From: Candidatus Scatomorpha merdipullorum
Lineage (GTDB): Bacteria; Bacillota; Clostridia; Oscillospirales; Oscillospiraceae
Assembly (NCBI GenBank): GCA_018716795.1
Contig: DVJK01000070.1
Coordinates: 1 to 6,718 of the forward strand
Direction of reading: 5' to 3'
DNA length: 6,718 nt
In this document: piece by piece, positions 1 to 5,616 of the stretch
How the letters are laid out: each line of letters opens with the position of its first letter
Numbering within the stretch: the stretch's first letter is position 1
The notes under the pieces: generated by a model
What the model was told of the DNA's origin: nothing
Databases searched by the model: none
Seen by the model: the letters and a program-made list of their open reading frames with translations, nothing else
Program-made: the position numbers and the translations under genes

Positions 1-1746
1 GTACTTGATGGCCTCCGCCTCGGGGATGACCTTGGCGAGGGAGAAGAAGGCGCTCTGCAGTATCGTGTTGGTACGCTTGCCCATGCCAATCTTCTCGGCG
101 AGGTCGATGGCGTTAATCATGACGAGCTTAATCTTGTTCTTCGCGATGTAACGCTTGGCCTCGGCGTCGAGGTGGTGCTCAAGCTCCTTGAAGCTCCACT
201 GGCTGTTGACCAGGAAGGTGCCGCCGGCCTTGAGCTTCTGAGCCATCTTGAAGCCCTTGGTGATGTAGCTCGGGTTGTGGCAGGCGACGAAGTCGGCCTT
301 GTTGATGTAGTACGGGCTCTTGATTGGCTTGTCGCCGAAGCGCAGGTGGCTTATGGTGACGCCGCCGGTCTTCTTGGAGTCGTACTGGAAGTAGGCCTGG
401 ACGTACTTGTTGGTGTGGTCGCCGATTATCTTTATCGAGTTCTTGTTGGCGCCGACGGTGCCGTCGCCGCCGAGGCCCCAGAACATACATGACACGGTGC
501 CCTTGGGCGCGGTGTCCGGGGAAGCGGTCTCGCGCAGGGAGAGCTTGGTCACGTCGTCCACTATGCCGATGGTGAACTGGGCCTTCGGGCTAGCCTTGGA
601 CAGCTCCTTGTAGACGGCGAAGATGCTGGCGGGCGGGGTGTCCTTGCTGGCGAGGCCGTAGCGGCCGCCTATCACGCGGATGTCGGTCCTGCCGGCGTTG
701 GCCAGGCTGGTGACGACGTCCATGTAGAGCGGCTCGCCCTGGGAGCCGGGCTCCTTGGTGCGGTCGAGCACGGCTATGCTCTTGCAGGTCCCGGGGATGC
801 ACGCGAGCATCTTGTCCGCGCGCCAGGGCCTGTACAGGCGGACCTTTATCAGGCCGACCTTCTGGCCGTGGGCGTTCAGGTAGTCGATGACCTCCTCGGT
901 CACGTCGCAGACGGAGCCCATGGCGATGATAACGCGGTCGGCGTCGGGGGCGCCGTAGTAGTTGAAGAGCTGGTAGTCGGTGCCGAGCTTGCGGTTAATC
1001 TTCTTCATGTAGTCCTCGACTATGCCGGGGACGGCCTCGTAGTACTTGTTGGAGGCCTCGCGGTTCTGGAAGAAGATATCGCCGTTCTCGTGGCTGCCGC
1101 GCATCTGCGGGTGGTTCGGGTTCAGCGCGCGGGCGCGGAACTCGTCGACAGCCTTCCAGTCGACCATGGCGGCCAGGTCCTTGTAATCCCAGACGGCTAT
1201 CTTCTGAATCTCGTGGCTGGTGCGGAAGCCGTCGAAGAAGTTCAGGAAGGGGACGCGGCCCTTGATGGCGGCGAGGTGGGCGACGGCGGAGAGGTCCATG
1301 ACCTCCTGCACATTGCCCTCGGCGAGCATGGCGAAGCCGGTCTGGCGGCAGGCCATGACGTCCTGATGATCGCCGAATATGCTCAGCGTGTGGCTCGCGA
1401 GGGTGCGGGCCGTGACGTGGAAGACGGCCGGGAGCAGCTCGCCGGCAATCTTGTACATATTGGGGATCATGAGCAGCAGGCCCTGGCTGGCGGTGTAGGT
1501 CGTGGTCAGGGCGCCGGAGTTGAGGGAGCCGTGGACCGCGCCGGCAGCGCCGGACTCAGCCTGCATCTCCTGCACCTTGACGGTGGTGCCGAAGATGTTC
1601 TTCTGACCCGCGGCGGACCACTGATCGACGTAGTCGGCCATCGGGCTGGACGGGGTGATGGGGTAGATTGCGGCAACCTCGGTAAAGGCGTAGCTCACGT
1701 GAGCCGCGGCCTGGTTGCCGTCCATGGTTTTGAGTTTTCTCGCCAT
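1..1746 (-). CDS. nifJ: Pyruvate:ferredoxin (flavodoxin) oxidoreductase, N-terminal half (partial)
   Basis: The enzyme oxidatively decarboxylates pyruvate with CoA to acetyl-CoA and CO2 and passes electrons to ferredoxin or flavodoxin in the cytoplasm; it is oxygen-sensitive and central to anaerobic fermentation. The reading frame is open from the ATG at 1746 to base 1, giving 582 residues. Single-chain family members have roughly 1,170-1,190, so about half is present, and the Fe-S cluster and C-terminal TPP regions lie outside. Domain I (about 1-250) carries YPITPSSPMAD at 28-38, with Thr31, Glu64 and Arg114 at the numbers known for active-site residues of the Desulfovibrio africanus enzyme. 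Domain II follows (about 260-410). The gamma-subunit-like domain begins near 415 with FWGLGGDGTVGANKNS (422-437). The start is supported by GGAGA (1754-1758), 7 nt from the ATG. No frameshift or internal stop was seen. It is transcribed divergently from the Asp23 gene from its own promoter. The family call is near certain; pyruvate as substrate is inferred from overall similarity. Confidence 0.96.
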   Translation of the reverse strand, partial: MARKLKTMDGNQAAAHVSYAFTEVAAIYPITPSSPMADYVDQWSAAGQKNIFGTTVKVQEMQAESGAAGAVHGSLNSGALTTTYTASQGLLLMIPNMYKIAGELLPAVFHVTARTLASHTLSIFGDHQDVMACRQTGFAMLAEGNVQEVMDLSAVAHLAAIKGRVPFLNFFDGFRTSHEIQKIAVWDYKDLAAMVDWKAVDEFRARALNPNHPQMRGSHENGDIFFQNREASNKYYEAVPGIVEDYMKKINRKLGTDYQLFNYYGAPDADRVIIAMGSVCDVTEEVIDYLNAHGQKVGLIKVRLYRPWRADKMLACIPGTCKSIAVLDRTKEPGSQGEPLYMDVVTSLANAGRTDIRVIGGRYGLASKDTPPASIFAVYKELSKASPKAQFTIGIVDDVTKLSLRETASPDTAPKGTVSCMFWGLGGDGTVGANKNSIKIIGDHTNKYVQAYFQYDSKKTGGVTISHLRFGDKPIKSPYYINKADFVACHNPSYITKGFKMAQKLKAGGTFLVNSQWSFKELEHHLDAEAKRYIAKNKIKLVMINAIDLAEKIGMGKRTNTILQSAFFSLAKVIPEAEAIKY

Positions 1747-1830
1747 ACTTTCATCTCCAGATAAGATTAAAATAAGGTGATGGCAGCCTCCGCTTTCGGC
1801 ATCAACTGCCGCTCTCTTAAAAGCGTCATA

Positions 1831-1859
1831 ATTTTATCACTTTGTTTCCGATATGTAAA
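1831..1859 (-). promoter_or_regulatory. Sigma-A promoter of nifJ
   Basis: Read on the minus strand, the -35 box is TTTACA (1859-1854, 5 of 6 consensus) and the -10 box is TAAAAT (1836-1831, 5 of 6), with a 17-bp spacer. Transcription should start near 1824, giving a leader of about 78 nt. In that leader GGCAG at 1782-1786 and CTGCC at 1806-1810 can form a modest stem. No terminator-like U-run follows it, so I do not call an attenuator. Confidence 0.75.
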
Positions 1860-1880
1860 CAGCTAATTGCACGTAAAACA

Positions 1881-1893
1881 CACAAATTTTGTG
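1881..1893. promoter_or_regulatory. Candidate operator palindrome upstream of nifJ promoter
   Basis: CACAAATTTTGTG is a perfect 6-bp inverted repeat around one central base. It lies about 21 bp upstream of the nifJ -35 box in an AT-rich island. Its position suits a transcription-factor site. The regulator is unknown, and it does not match the clostridial Rex operator as I know it. A chance palindrome in AT-rich DNA is possible. Confidence 0.3.
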
Positions 1894-1899
1894 CTAAGC

Positions 1900-2110
1900 C
1901 GCGCAATTTTTTTGCCGAAGCGGACCATGGCCGCTCGAAGCCCGCCGGGAAATGCTCTTAAACGGGCACAGGCTTTCGCGAGCTGAAGCGCGGGAGGGCG
2001 CATTTTGCATTTCCGGCCCGCGCAAACCGGCCCGGGCCGCGCTCCGCCGCCGCGGAACCGAAACGGAAAATGTGTATAATAAATACAAATCCCGCCCCGC
2101 GGGCGTAAAA
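1900..2110. other. GC-rich divergent intergenic stretch without a gene
   Basis: This is the part of the nifJ/Asp23 intergenic region between the two promoter zones. It is mostly GC-rich and holds a 10-bp palindrome GGCCCGGGCC (2029-2038) and an isolated TATAAT at 2075-2080 with no usable -35 box 17 bp upstream. Two minus-strand open frames cross it, but both have low-complexity Arg/Ser/Pro composition, and one runs deep into the Asp23 gene in antisense. I see no tRNA, no repeat array and no convincing small gene. Confidence 0.5.
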
Positions 2111-2117
2111 AATTGAC

Positions 2118-2146
2118 TTGTCAACAAGCGCGGGATGTATTATAAT
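2118..2146 (+). promoter_or_regulatory. Sigma-A promoter of the Asp23/fakA operon
   Basis: The -35 box is TTGTCA (2118-2123, 5 of 6 consensus) and the -10 box is a perfect TATAAT (2141-2146), with a 17-bp spacer. Start of transcription is expected near 2153, about 49 nt before the ATG. An upstream TTGACT at 2113 would give a 22-bp spacer and is a poorer -35 candidate. The -35 region lies within an inverted repeat (2113-2124). Confidence 0.85.
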
Positions 2147-2155
2147 ATTAAACTG

Positions 2156-2179
2156 CCATTCGGGCGGAAGGCCCGGTGG
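2156..2179 (+). other. 5' leader hairpin of the Asp23 mRNA
   Basis: Immediately after the predicted transcription start the RNA can form CGGGC (2161-2165) / GCCCG (2171-2175) with a GGAAG loop, extended by a T-G pair, a bulged T2159 and CCA/TGG (2156-2158 with 2177-2179). It leaves the ribosome binding site near 2189-2194 free. A 5'-terminal hairpin of this kind could stabilise the message; no regulatory role is evident. Confidence 0.4.
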
Positions 2180-2201
2180 ACGAAGCGAAAGGAGTGGCAC
2201 C

Positions 2202-2552
2202 ATGGTGAAGCTTGATAATCCCAGGGGCGACATCACCATCGAGGACGAGGTCTTCGCGAACCTGGCCGGCGACGCGGCGACAAGCTGCTTCGGCGTCAAG
2301 GCCATGGCCGCGCAGGGCCGCGACGGAGGCATTTTCCAGCTCCGCCGCGAGAATATGAGCCGCGGCGTGAAGGCCGAGCTGGGCGAGGACGGCAGCGTCT
2401 CCCTGGAGCTGCACATCGCCGTCGATCACGGCGTCAACCTCAACGCCCTTTGCAACAGCATAATGAACGAGGTCAGCTATAAGGTTTCCAAGGCCACCGG
2501 CGTCCCGGTAAAGCGCGTCGACATATATGTCGACACCATGATTATAGGTTAA
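2202..2552 (+). CDS. Asp23/Gls24 (YloU) family envelope stress-type protein
   Basis: This 116-residue cytoplasmic protein belongs to the Asp23/Gls24/YloU family (DUF322). Members in Firmicutes are small alkaline-shock or envelope-associated proteins, and the copy next to fakA is linked by context to fatty-acid and membrane lipid handling; the biochemical role is unsettled. Family traits seen are the opening GDITIEDEVFANLAGDAA, the central VSLELHIAVDHGVN with alternating hydrophobic residues, and the C-terminal VKRVDIYVD. There is no signal peptide or membrane segment. I chose the ATG at 2202 because AAAGGAG (2188-2194) precedes it by 7 nt. An in-frame TTG at 2118 would start translation inside the -35 box, upstream of the predicted transcription start. 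The gene leads an operon with fakA 105 bp downstream, the same order as yloU-yloV in Bacillus. The codons for VDIYVD form a perfect 18-bp palindrome (2517-2534). Confidence 0.9.
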   Translation: MVKLDNPRGDITIEDEVFANLAGDAATSCFGVKAMAAQGRDGGIFQLRRENMSRGVKAELGEDGSVSLELHIAVDHGVNLNALCNSIMNEVSYKVSKATGVPVKRVDIYVDTMIIG

Positions 2553-2559
2553 GCCCGGC

Positions 2560-2616
2560 AAGGCGGCTTAAGACGCCGCTTTGAAGGAAATAAAGTCCCA
2601 TGCCGCCCGCGGCGGC
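2560..2616 (+). other. Tandem hairpins between the Asp23 gene and fakA
   Basis: Two RNA stems occupy the 105-bp gap. The first pairs 2560-2567 with 2575-2582 (8 bp with one G-U, 7-nt loop) and ends in only three T residues. The second pairs GCCGCC (2602-2607) with GGCGGC (2611-2616) around a 3-nt loop and is followed by TTTC. Neither has a proper U-tract, so they look more like weak attenuators or mRNA processing/stability elements than full terminators. No promoter was found for fakA in the gap. Confidence 0.4.
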
Positions 2617-2657
2617 TTTCGGAAAGTTAAGTAGAACACGCTTGGAGGTAACGCCTC

Positions 2658-4313
2658 TTGAAAGAACAAATTGATGCGGCGCTGTTCCGCGACATAATCA
2701 TCTGCGCCGGCGCGGCGCTGGAGCAGAACCGGCAGCTCATTAACGATCTCAACGTCTTCCCCGTGCCGGACGGCGACACGGGCACGAACATGTCCCTCAC
2801 GATGGGCGCCGCGGCGACGGAGCTCGCCAAGCGCGACTTCGACTCGCTGGGCGCGGCGGCGGACTGCGCGGCGGGCGCGATGCTGCGCGGAGCGCGCGGC
2901 AACTCCGGCGTCATACTCAGCCTGCTCTTCCGCGGCCTCGCGAAGAAGCTCAAGGGGCGCGGCACGGCCGACTCCCGCCTCTTCGCCGAGGCGATGACCG
3001 CCGGCGTCGACGCGGCGTACAAGGCCGTGATGAAGCCCGCCGAAGGCACCATCCTCACCGTCTCCCGCGTGGCGACGAGCAGCGCGGTCGAATTCGCCGA
3101 GCACGGCGGCGACCTCGAGCTCATGTTCTCCTGCGCCATTGAGTCCGCGCAGGAGGCCCTGGCCGACACGGTGAACCTCAACCCCGTCCTCAAGCGCGCC
3201 GGCGTGGTCGACGCCGGAGGCAAGGGCTATGTCTTCATCCTCGAGGCGGCGCTCGCCGTCCTGCGCGGCGAGGCCTACGTGCCCGCGGAGCAGTACGAGT
3301 CCCGCCCCGCCGCCGAGATAAAGGACAGGGCCGACTTCGCCGAGTTTGACGAGGGCGAGATAAACTTTGCCTACTGCACCGAGTTCATCTGCTCGCGCGA
3401 CAATGACCGCGACCCCGAGCGGATGCGCCAGTGGCTCACGACGATAGGCGACTGCGTCGTCCTGGTCGACGACGACGAGATTATAAAGGTCCACGTCCAC
3501 ACGAACAGCCCGGGCGACGTCCTGAGCGTGGCCCTGACCTACGGGCAGCTTCTCAAGGTGAAGATTGAGAACATGCGCGAGCAGCACAGCGAGATGGCCG
3601 GAGGCGAGGCTCCCGCGGCCGAGGCGCCGGCGGAGCCGGAGATAGCTCCCGCCGAGAAGGCCTACGGCGCCGTCGCCGTCTGCGCGGGTGAGGGCATGGC
3701 CGAGCTCTTCCGCGAGCTGGGCGCCGACCGTATCGTCACCGGCGGCCAGACCATGAACCCCTCCACCGAGGACATCCTCAACGAGGTCAACCGCACCCCG
3801 GCGGAGACCGTGTTCGTCTTCCCGAACAACAAGAACATCCAGATGGCCGCCGAGCAGTGCGCCCGCCTGACGGAAAAGCAGGTCGTGGTCATACCCACGA
3901 AGACCGTGCCGCAGGGCATCTCCGCCATGCTGATGATGGACGAGAGCGCGTCCGTCGAGGAGCTGCGCGAGAACATGCTCGAGGCCGCCGAGGGCGTGCA
4001 CACCGCCCTCGTCACCTACGCCGCGCGCGACAGCGAATATGACGGATACGACATCCGCGCCGGCGAGTACCTCGCCCTCATGGACGGGGCCCTCCTGGGC
4101 AGCTTTAAGGAGCTGGACAGCCTCTTCGCCGCGATATCCGACCGCGCGGAGGAGTTCTCTCCCTCCGTCCTGAGCGTGTATTACGGCGAGGACGTGACGG
4201 GGGAGGAGGCCGAAAAGGCCGCCTCCGGCCTCGCGGAGCGCTTCCCCGACGCGGAAATGAGCGTGGTAAACGGCGGCCAGCCGGTCTACTACTACATGGT
4301 TTCGATAGAGTGA
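2658..4313 (+). CDS. fakA: Fatty acid kinase ATP-binding subunit FakA (DAK-like/YloV)
   Basis: FakA phosphorylates fatty acids held by a separate FakB (DegV) protein, giving acyl-phosphate for phosphatidic acid synthesis or elongation; it acts in the cytoplasm at the membrane. The 551 residues match the family length of about 550. Residues 1-200 are a DhaL-type kinase domain with NVFPVPDGDTGTNM (32-45; Asp38 and Asp40 bind Mg-ATP in the family) and RGARGNSGVILS (77-88). The middle domain has Cys240, His279 and His281 (in KVHVHTNSPGD), corresponding by position to the zinc ligands I recall for Staphylococcus FakA. An Ala/Pro/Glu-rich linker (about 312-334) leads to the C-terminal FakB-interacting domain with GGQTMNPSTEDI (362-373). 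The TTG start at 2658 follows GGAGG (2644-2648) by 9 nt, and the N-terminus aligns with the family there. Older annotations read dihydroxyacetone kinase or DAK2 domain protein. No fakB is present in the window. Confidence 0.93.
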   Translation: MKEQIDAALFRDIIICAGAALEQNRQLINDLNVFPVPDGDTGTNMSLTMGAAATELAKRDFDSLGAAADCAAGAMLRGARGNSGVILSLLFRGLAKKLKGRGTADSRLFAEAMTAGVDAAYKAVMKPAEGTILTVSRVATSSAVEFAEHGGDLELMFSCAIESAQEALADTVNLNPVLKRAGVVDAGGKGYVFILEAALAVLRGEAYVPAEQYESRPAAEIKDRADFAEFDEGEINFAYCTEFICSRDNDRDPERMRQWLTTIGDCVVLVDDDEIIKVHVHTNSPGDVLSVALTYGQLLKVKIENMREQHSEMAGGEAPAAEAPAEPEIAPAEKAYGAVAVCAGEGMAELFRELGADRIVTGGQTMNPSTEDILNEVNRTPAETVFVFPNNKNIQMAAEQCARLTEKQVVVIPTKTVPQGISAMLMMDESASVEELRENMLEAAEGVHTALVTYAARDSEYDGYDIRAGEYLALMDGALLGSFKELDSLFAAISDRAEEFSPSVLSVYYGEDVTGEEAEKAASGLAERFPDAEMSVVNGGQPVYYYMVSIE

Positions 4314-4323
4314 AAACCCGCCC

Positions 4324-4340
4324 TCGAAAAGCTTTTTCGA
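4324..4340 (+). other. AT-rich hairpin just after fakA
   Basis: TCGAAAA (4324-4330) pairs perfectly with TTTTCGA (4334-4340) around a GCT loop, 11 nt after the fakA stop. It lies directly before the stronger terminator and may assist it or protect the 3' end. Alone it lacks a GC-rich core. Confidence 0.4.
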
Positions 4341-4341
4341 C

Positions 4342-4377
4342 AAGCGAAAATCCCCGCCCCGGCGGGGATTTTCGCTT
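4342..4377. terminator. Strong intrinsic terminator after fakA
   Basis: A perfect 17-bp inverted repeat (4342-4358 with 4361-4377) has a GC core (TCCCCGCC/GGCGGGGA) flanked by AAAA on the left and TTTT on the right. The innermost pairs must open for a real loop. U-rich 3' arms exist in both orientations, so it could terminate from either side. It ends the Asp23-fakA transcript and insulates the next gene. Confidence 0.85.
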
Positions 4378-4417
4378 TCCTTCGCGCCAAAGCCGGCCGC
4401 GCGCATCCCGCCGGCAC

Positions 4418-4446
4418 TTGACAATCCCTCCGTTCCGCGGGATAAT
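4418..4446 (+). promoter_or_regulatory. Sigma-A promoter of the pseudouridine synthase gene
   Basis: The -35 box is a perfect TTGACA (4418-4423), the spacer is 17 bp, and the -10 box is GATAAT (4441-4446, 5 of 6). The usual distance places transcription start at about 4453, which is the A of the start codon, so the message would have no 5' leader. Confidence 0.82.
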
Positions 4447-4452
4447 GCGCTT

Positions 4453-5421
4453 ATGAAAGAGCTGATAGTAAAACGAAACGACGCCGGGCAGAGGCTGGAC
4501 CGCTTTGTGGGCAAGGCCGTGCCCCTCCTGCCGGAGAGTCTGCTGCAAAAATATATCCGCCTCAAGCGCATAAAATTGAACGGCAAAGGCGCGAAGCGCG
4601 ACACGCGCCTCTCGGAGGGCGACGTGCTGAGCCTATATATAAACGACGAGTTTTTTGAGCCGCCGCGCGAGGAGAATTCCTATCTCAAGGTCGGCTCGCC
4701 GAAGCTGGATATCGTCTACGAGGACGAAAATATCCTCCTCTGCGACAAAAAGCCCGGCATGCTCTGCCACAGCGCCGGGCAGTGGGACTACAACACGCTT
4801 ATCGCGCACATTCAGGCCTATCTCTATCAGAAGCGCGAATGGAACCCGCGCGAGGAGAACGCCTTCGCGCCCGCGCTCTGCAACCGCATAGACCGCAACA
4901 CCGGCGGCATCGTGATAGCGGCGAAGAACGCCGAGACCCTGCGCGTCATGAACGAGAAGATTGCCTCCCGCGAGGTGGAGAAGTATTACCTCTGCGTCGT
5001 CGTGGGCCGGCCGAAGCCCGCCGAGGGGAAGCTGGAGGGCTTCATCTTCAAGGACGCCGTCAAAAACCGCGTCTACGTCCGCTCGAGGCCGGAGCCGGGC
5101 GCGCGCACCGCCCTGACCTATTACCGGACGATAGCCTCCGCGCGCGGCCTCTCGCTGGTCGAGTGCCGCCTCGGCACGGGCAGGACGCACCAGATACGCG
5201 CGCAGATGGCCGCCGCGGGCGCGCCGCTGCTCGGCGACGGGAAATACGGCGACGGCAGGCGCAATCGCGCCGAGGGCGAGACGGGCCAGCTGCTCTATTC
5301 CTATCGCCTGGGCTTCGACTTCAAAACGGATGCCGGAGAACTAAATTATCTCAGCGGAGCCAGCTTCAGGGTTGAGCGCGTGGGCTTCGCAGATAAATAT
5401 TTCCCGGGCATAATTTTTTGA
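4453..5421 (+). CDS. RluA-family (RluC/RluD-like) RNA pseudouridine synthase
   Basis: The enzyme isomerises uridine to pseudouridine in RNA, most likely large-subunit rRNA, in the cytoplasm. The 322-residue protein has an N-terminal S4 RNA-binding domain (about 1-65: AGQRLDRFV, then LKRIKLNGKGAKRDTRLSEGD) and a catalytic domain from about 85. The catalytic motif is NRIDRNTGG (144-152), with Asp147 as the family nucleophile. The later conserved segment is RLGTGRTHQIRAQMA (239-253), followed by LLGDGKYG (259-266). The length fits RluC/RluD relatives. Which uridines it modifies cannot be read from the sequence, so no symbol is given. The ATG at 4453 starts right at the S4 domain; the next usable in-frame start, a TTG at 4576, would cut into that domain. 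No Shine-Dalgarno sequence precedes the ATG. A terminator lies upstream, and the potA promoter starts one base after its stop codon. Confidence 0.93.
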   Translation: MKELIVKRNDAGQRLDRFVGKAVPLLPESLLQKYIRLKRIKLNGKGAKRDTRLSEGDVLSLYINDEFFEPPREENSYLKVGSPKLDIVYEDENILLCDKKPGMLCHSAGQWDYNTLIAHIQAYLYQKREWNPREENAFAPALCNRIDRNTGGIVIAAKNAETLRVMNEKIASREVEKYYLCVVVGRPKPAEGKLEGFIFKDAVKNRVYVRSRPEPGARTALTYYRTIASARGLSLVECRLGTGRTHQIRAQMAAAGAPLLGDGKYGDGRRNRAEGETGQLLYSYRLGFDFKTDAGELNYLSGASFRVERVGFADKYFPGIIF

Positions 5422-5450
5422 TTGACAAAGCCGCGCGCACAATGTATTAT
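5422..5450 (+). promoter_or_regulatory. Sigma-A promoter of potA
   Basis: The -35 box is a perfect TTGACA (5422-5427), the spacer is 17 bp, and the -10 box is TATTAT (5445-5450, 5 of 6). Transcription should begin near 5457-5459, leaving a leader of about 160 nt before the potA ATG. The -35 box directly follows the stop codon of the upstream gene. Confidence 0.85.
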
Positions 5451-5463
5451 TCAGTTGTAATCT

Positions 5464-5611
5464 GTCAGAGAGCCTCCTCTCAGGCGGCAGGGTTATTATG
5501 TGTTAGGAGCCGTAATCATCCGTGCCGTCTGAGAGGGGGCTTTCCAATTGTGCACCCGTACAATTGGAAAATCCTCTGATTAAGAGTGCAAATTTTCTCT
5601 TGGGTGGGAGG
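5464..5611 (+). ncRNA. Structured potA 5' leader, candidate cis-regulatory RNA
   Basis: The leader can fold into a compact three-way junction. P1 pairs 5464-5470 with 5574-5580 (TCAGAG/CTCTGA plus one G-T pair). P2 pairs 5472-5489 with 5523-5540 (18 contiguous pairs, two G-U), capped by an inner helix of 5494-5500 with 5511-5518 (one bulged base). P3 pairs 5541-5553 with 5558-5570 (13 bp, one G-U, ACCC loop) and abuts P2 without a gap. Without P1, P2 could extend to 22 bp (5468-5489 with 5523-5544) at the cost of the base of P3. The P1 3' strand also contains CCTC (5573-5576), complementary to GAGG in the potA ribosome binding site (5608-5611), enclosing a small AAGAG/CTCTT hairpin (5582-5586 with 5597-5601). 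I recognise no Rfam class. Polyamine sensing is only a guess from the downstream gene. Pairings were read by eye, without an energy calculation. Confidence 0.5.
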
Positions 5612-5616
5612 TTATA

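Noticed and set aside
868..1764. 298-residue plus-strand open frame opposite nifJ
   Set aside because: It is a Val/Gly/Ala/Leu-rich antisense shadow of a clearly coding nifJ frame, with no domain features and no ribosome binding site; long antisense frames are common in GC-rich DNA.
2075..2080. Second TATAAT as an additional promoter for the Asp23 operon
   Set aside because: No acceptable -35 hexamer lies 16-18 bp upstream and it is not a proper extended -10; the promoter at 2118-2146 is far better.
2118..2201. N-terminal extension of the Asp23 protein from an in-frame TTG at 2118
   Set aside because: The extension would be encoded over the -35/-10 region and upstream of the predicted transcription start, does not resemble the family, and the ATG at 2202 has a good ribosome binding site.
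1894..2416. Two minus-strand frames (1894-2127 and 1958-2416) in and around the divergent intergenic region
   Set aside because: They have Arg/Ser/Pro-rich low-complexity composition, lack a ribosome binding site and recognisable motifs, and overlap promoter elements or the Asp23 gene.
2568..4604. 678-residue minus-strand open frame opposite fakA
   Set aside because: It covers fakA and the terminator in antisense, has a His/Arg/Gly/Ala-rich low-complexity composition, and contradicts the strong family match on the plus strand.
5395..5420. Intrinsic terminator at the end of the pseudouridine synthase gene (T-run at 5413-5418)
   Set aside because: The preceding sequence offers only a weak imperfect AT stem around CCCGGG, and the T-run is part of the coding sequence.
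5465..5579. potA leader as a miniature transposable element with TCAGAG/CTCTGA terminal repeats
   Set aside because: No target-site duplication flanks the repeats, no second copy is in the window, and the element begins just after the predicted transcription start and ends before the ribosome binding site, which fits an mRNA leader better.
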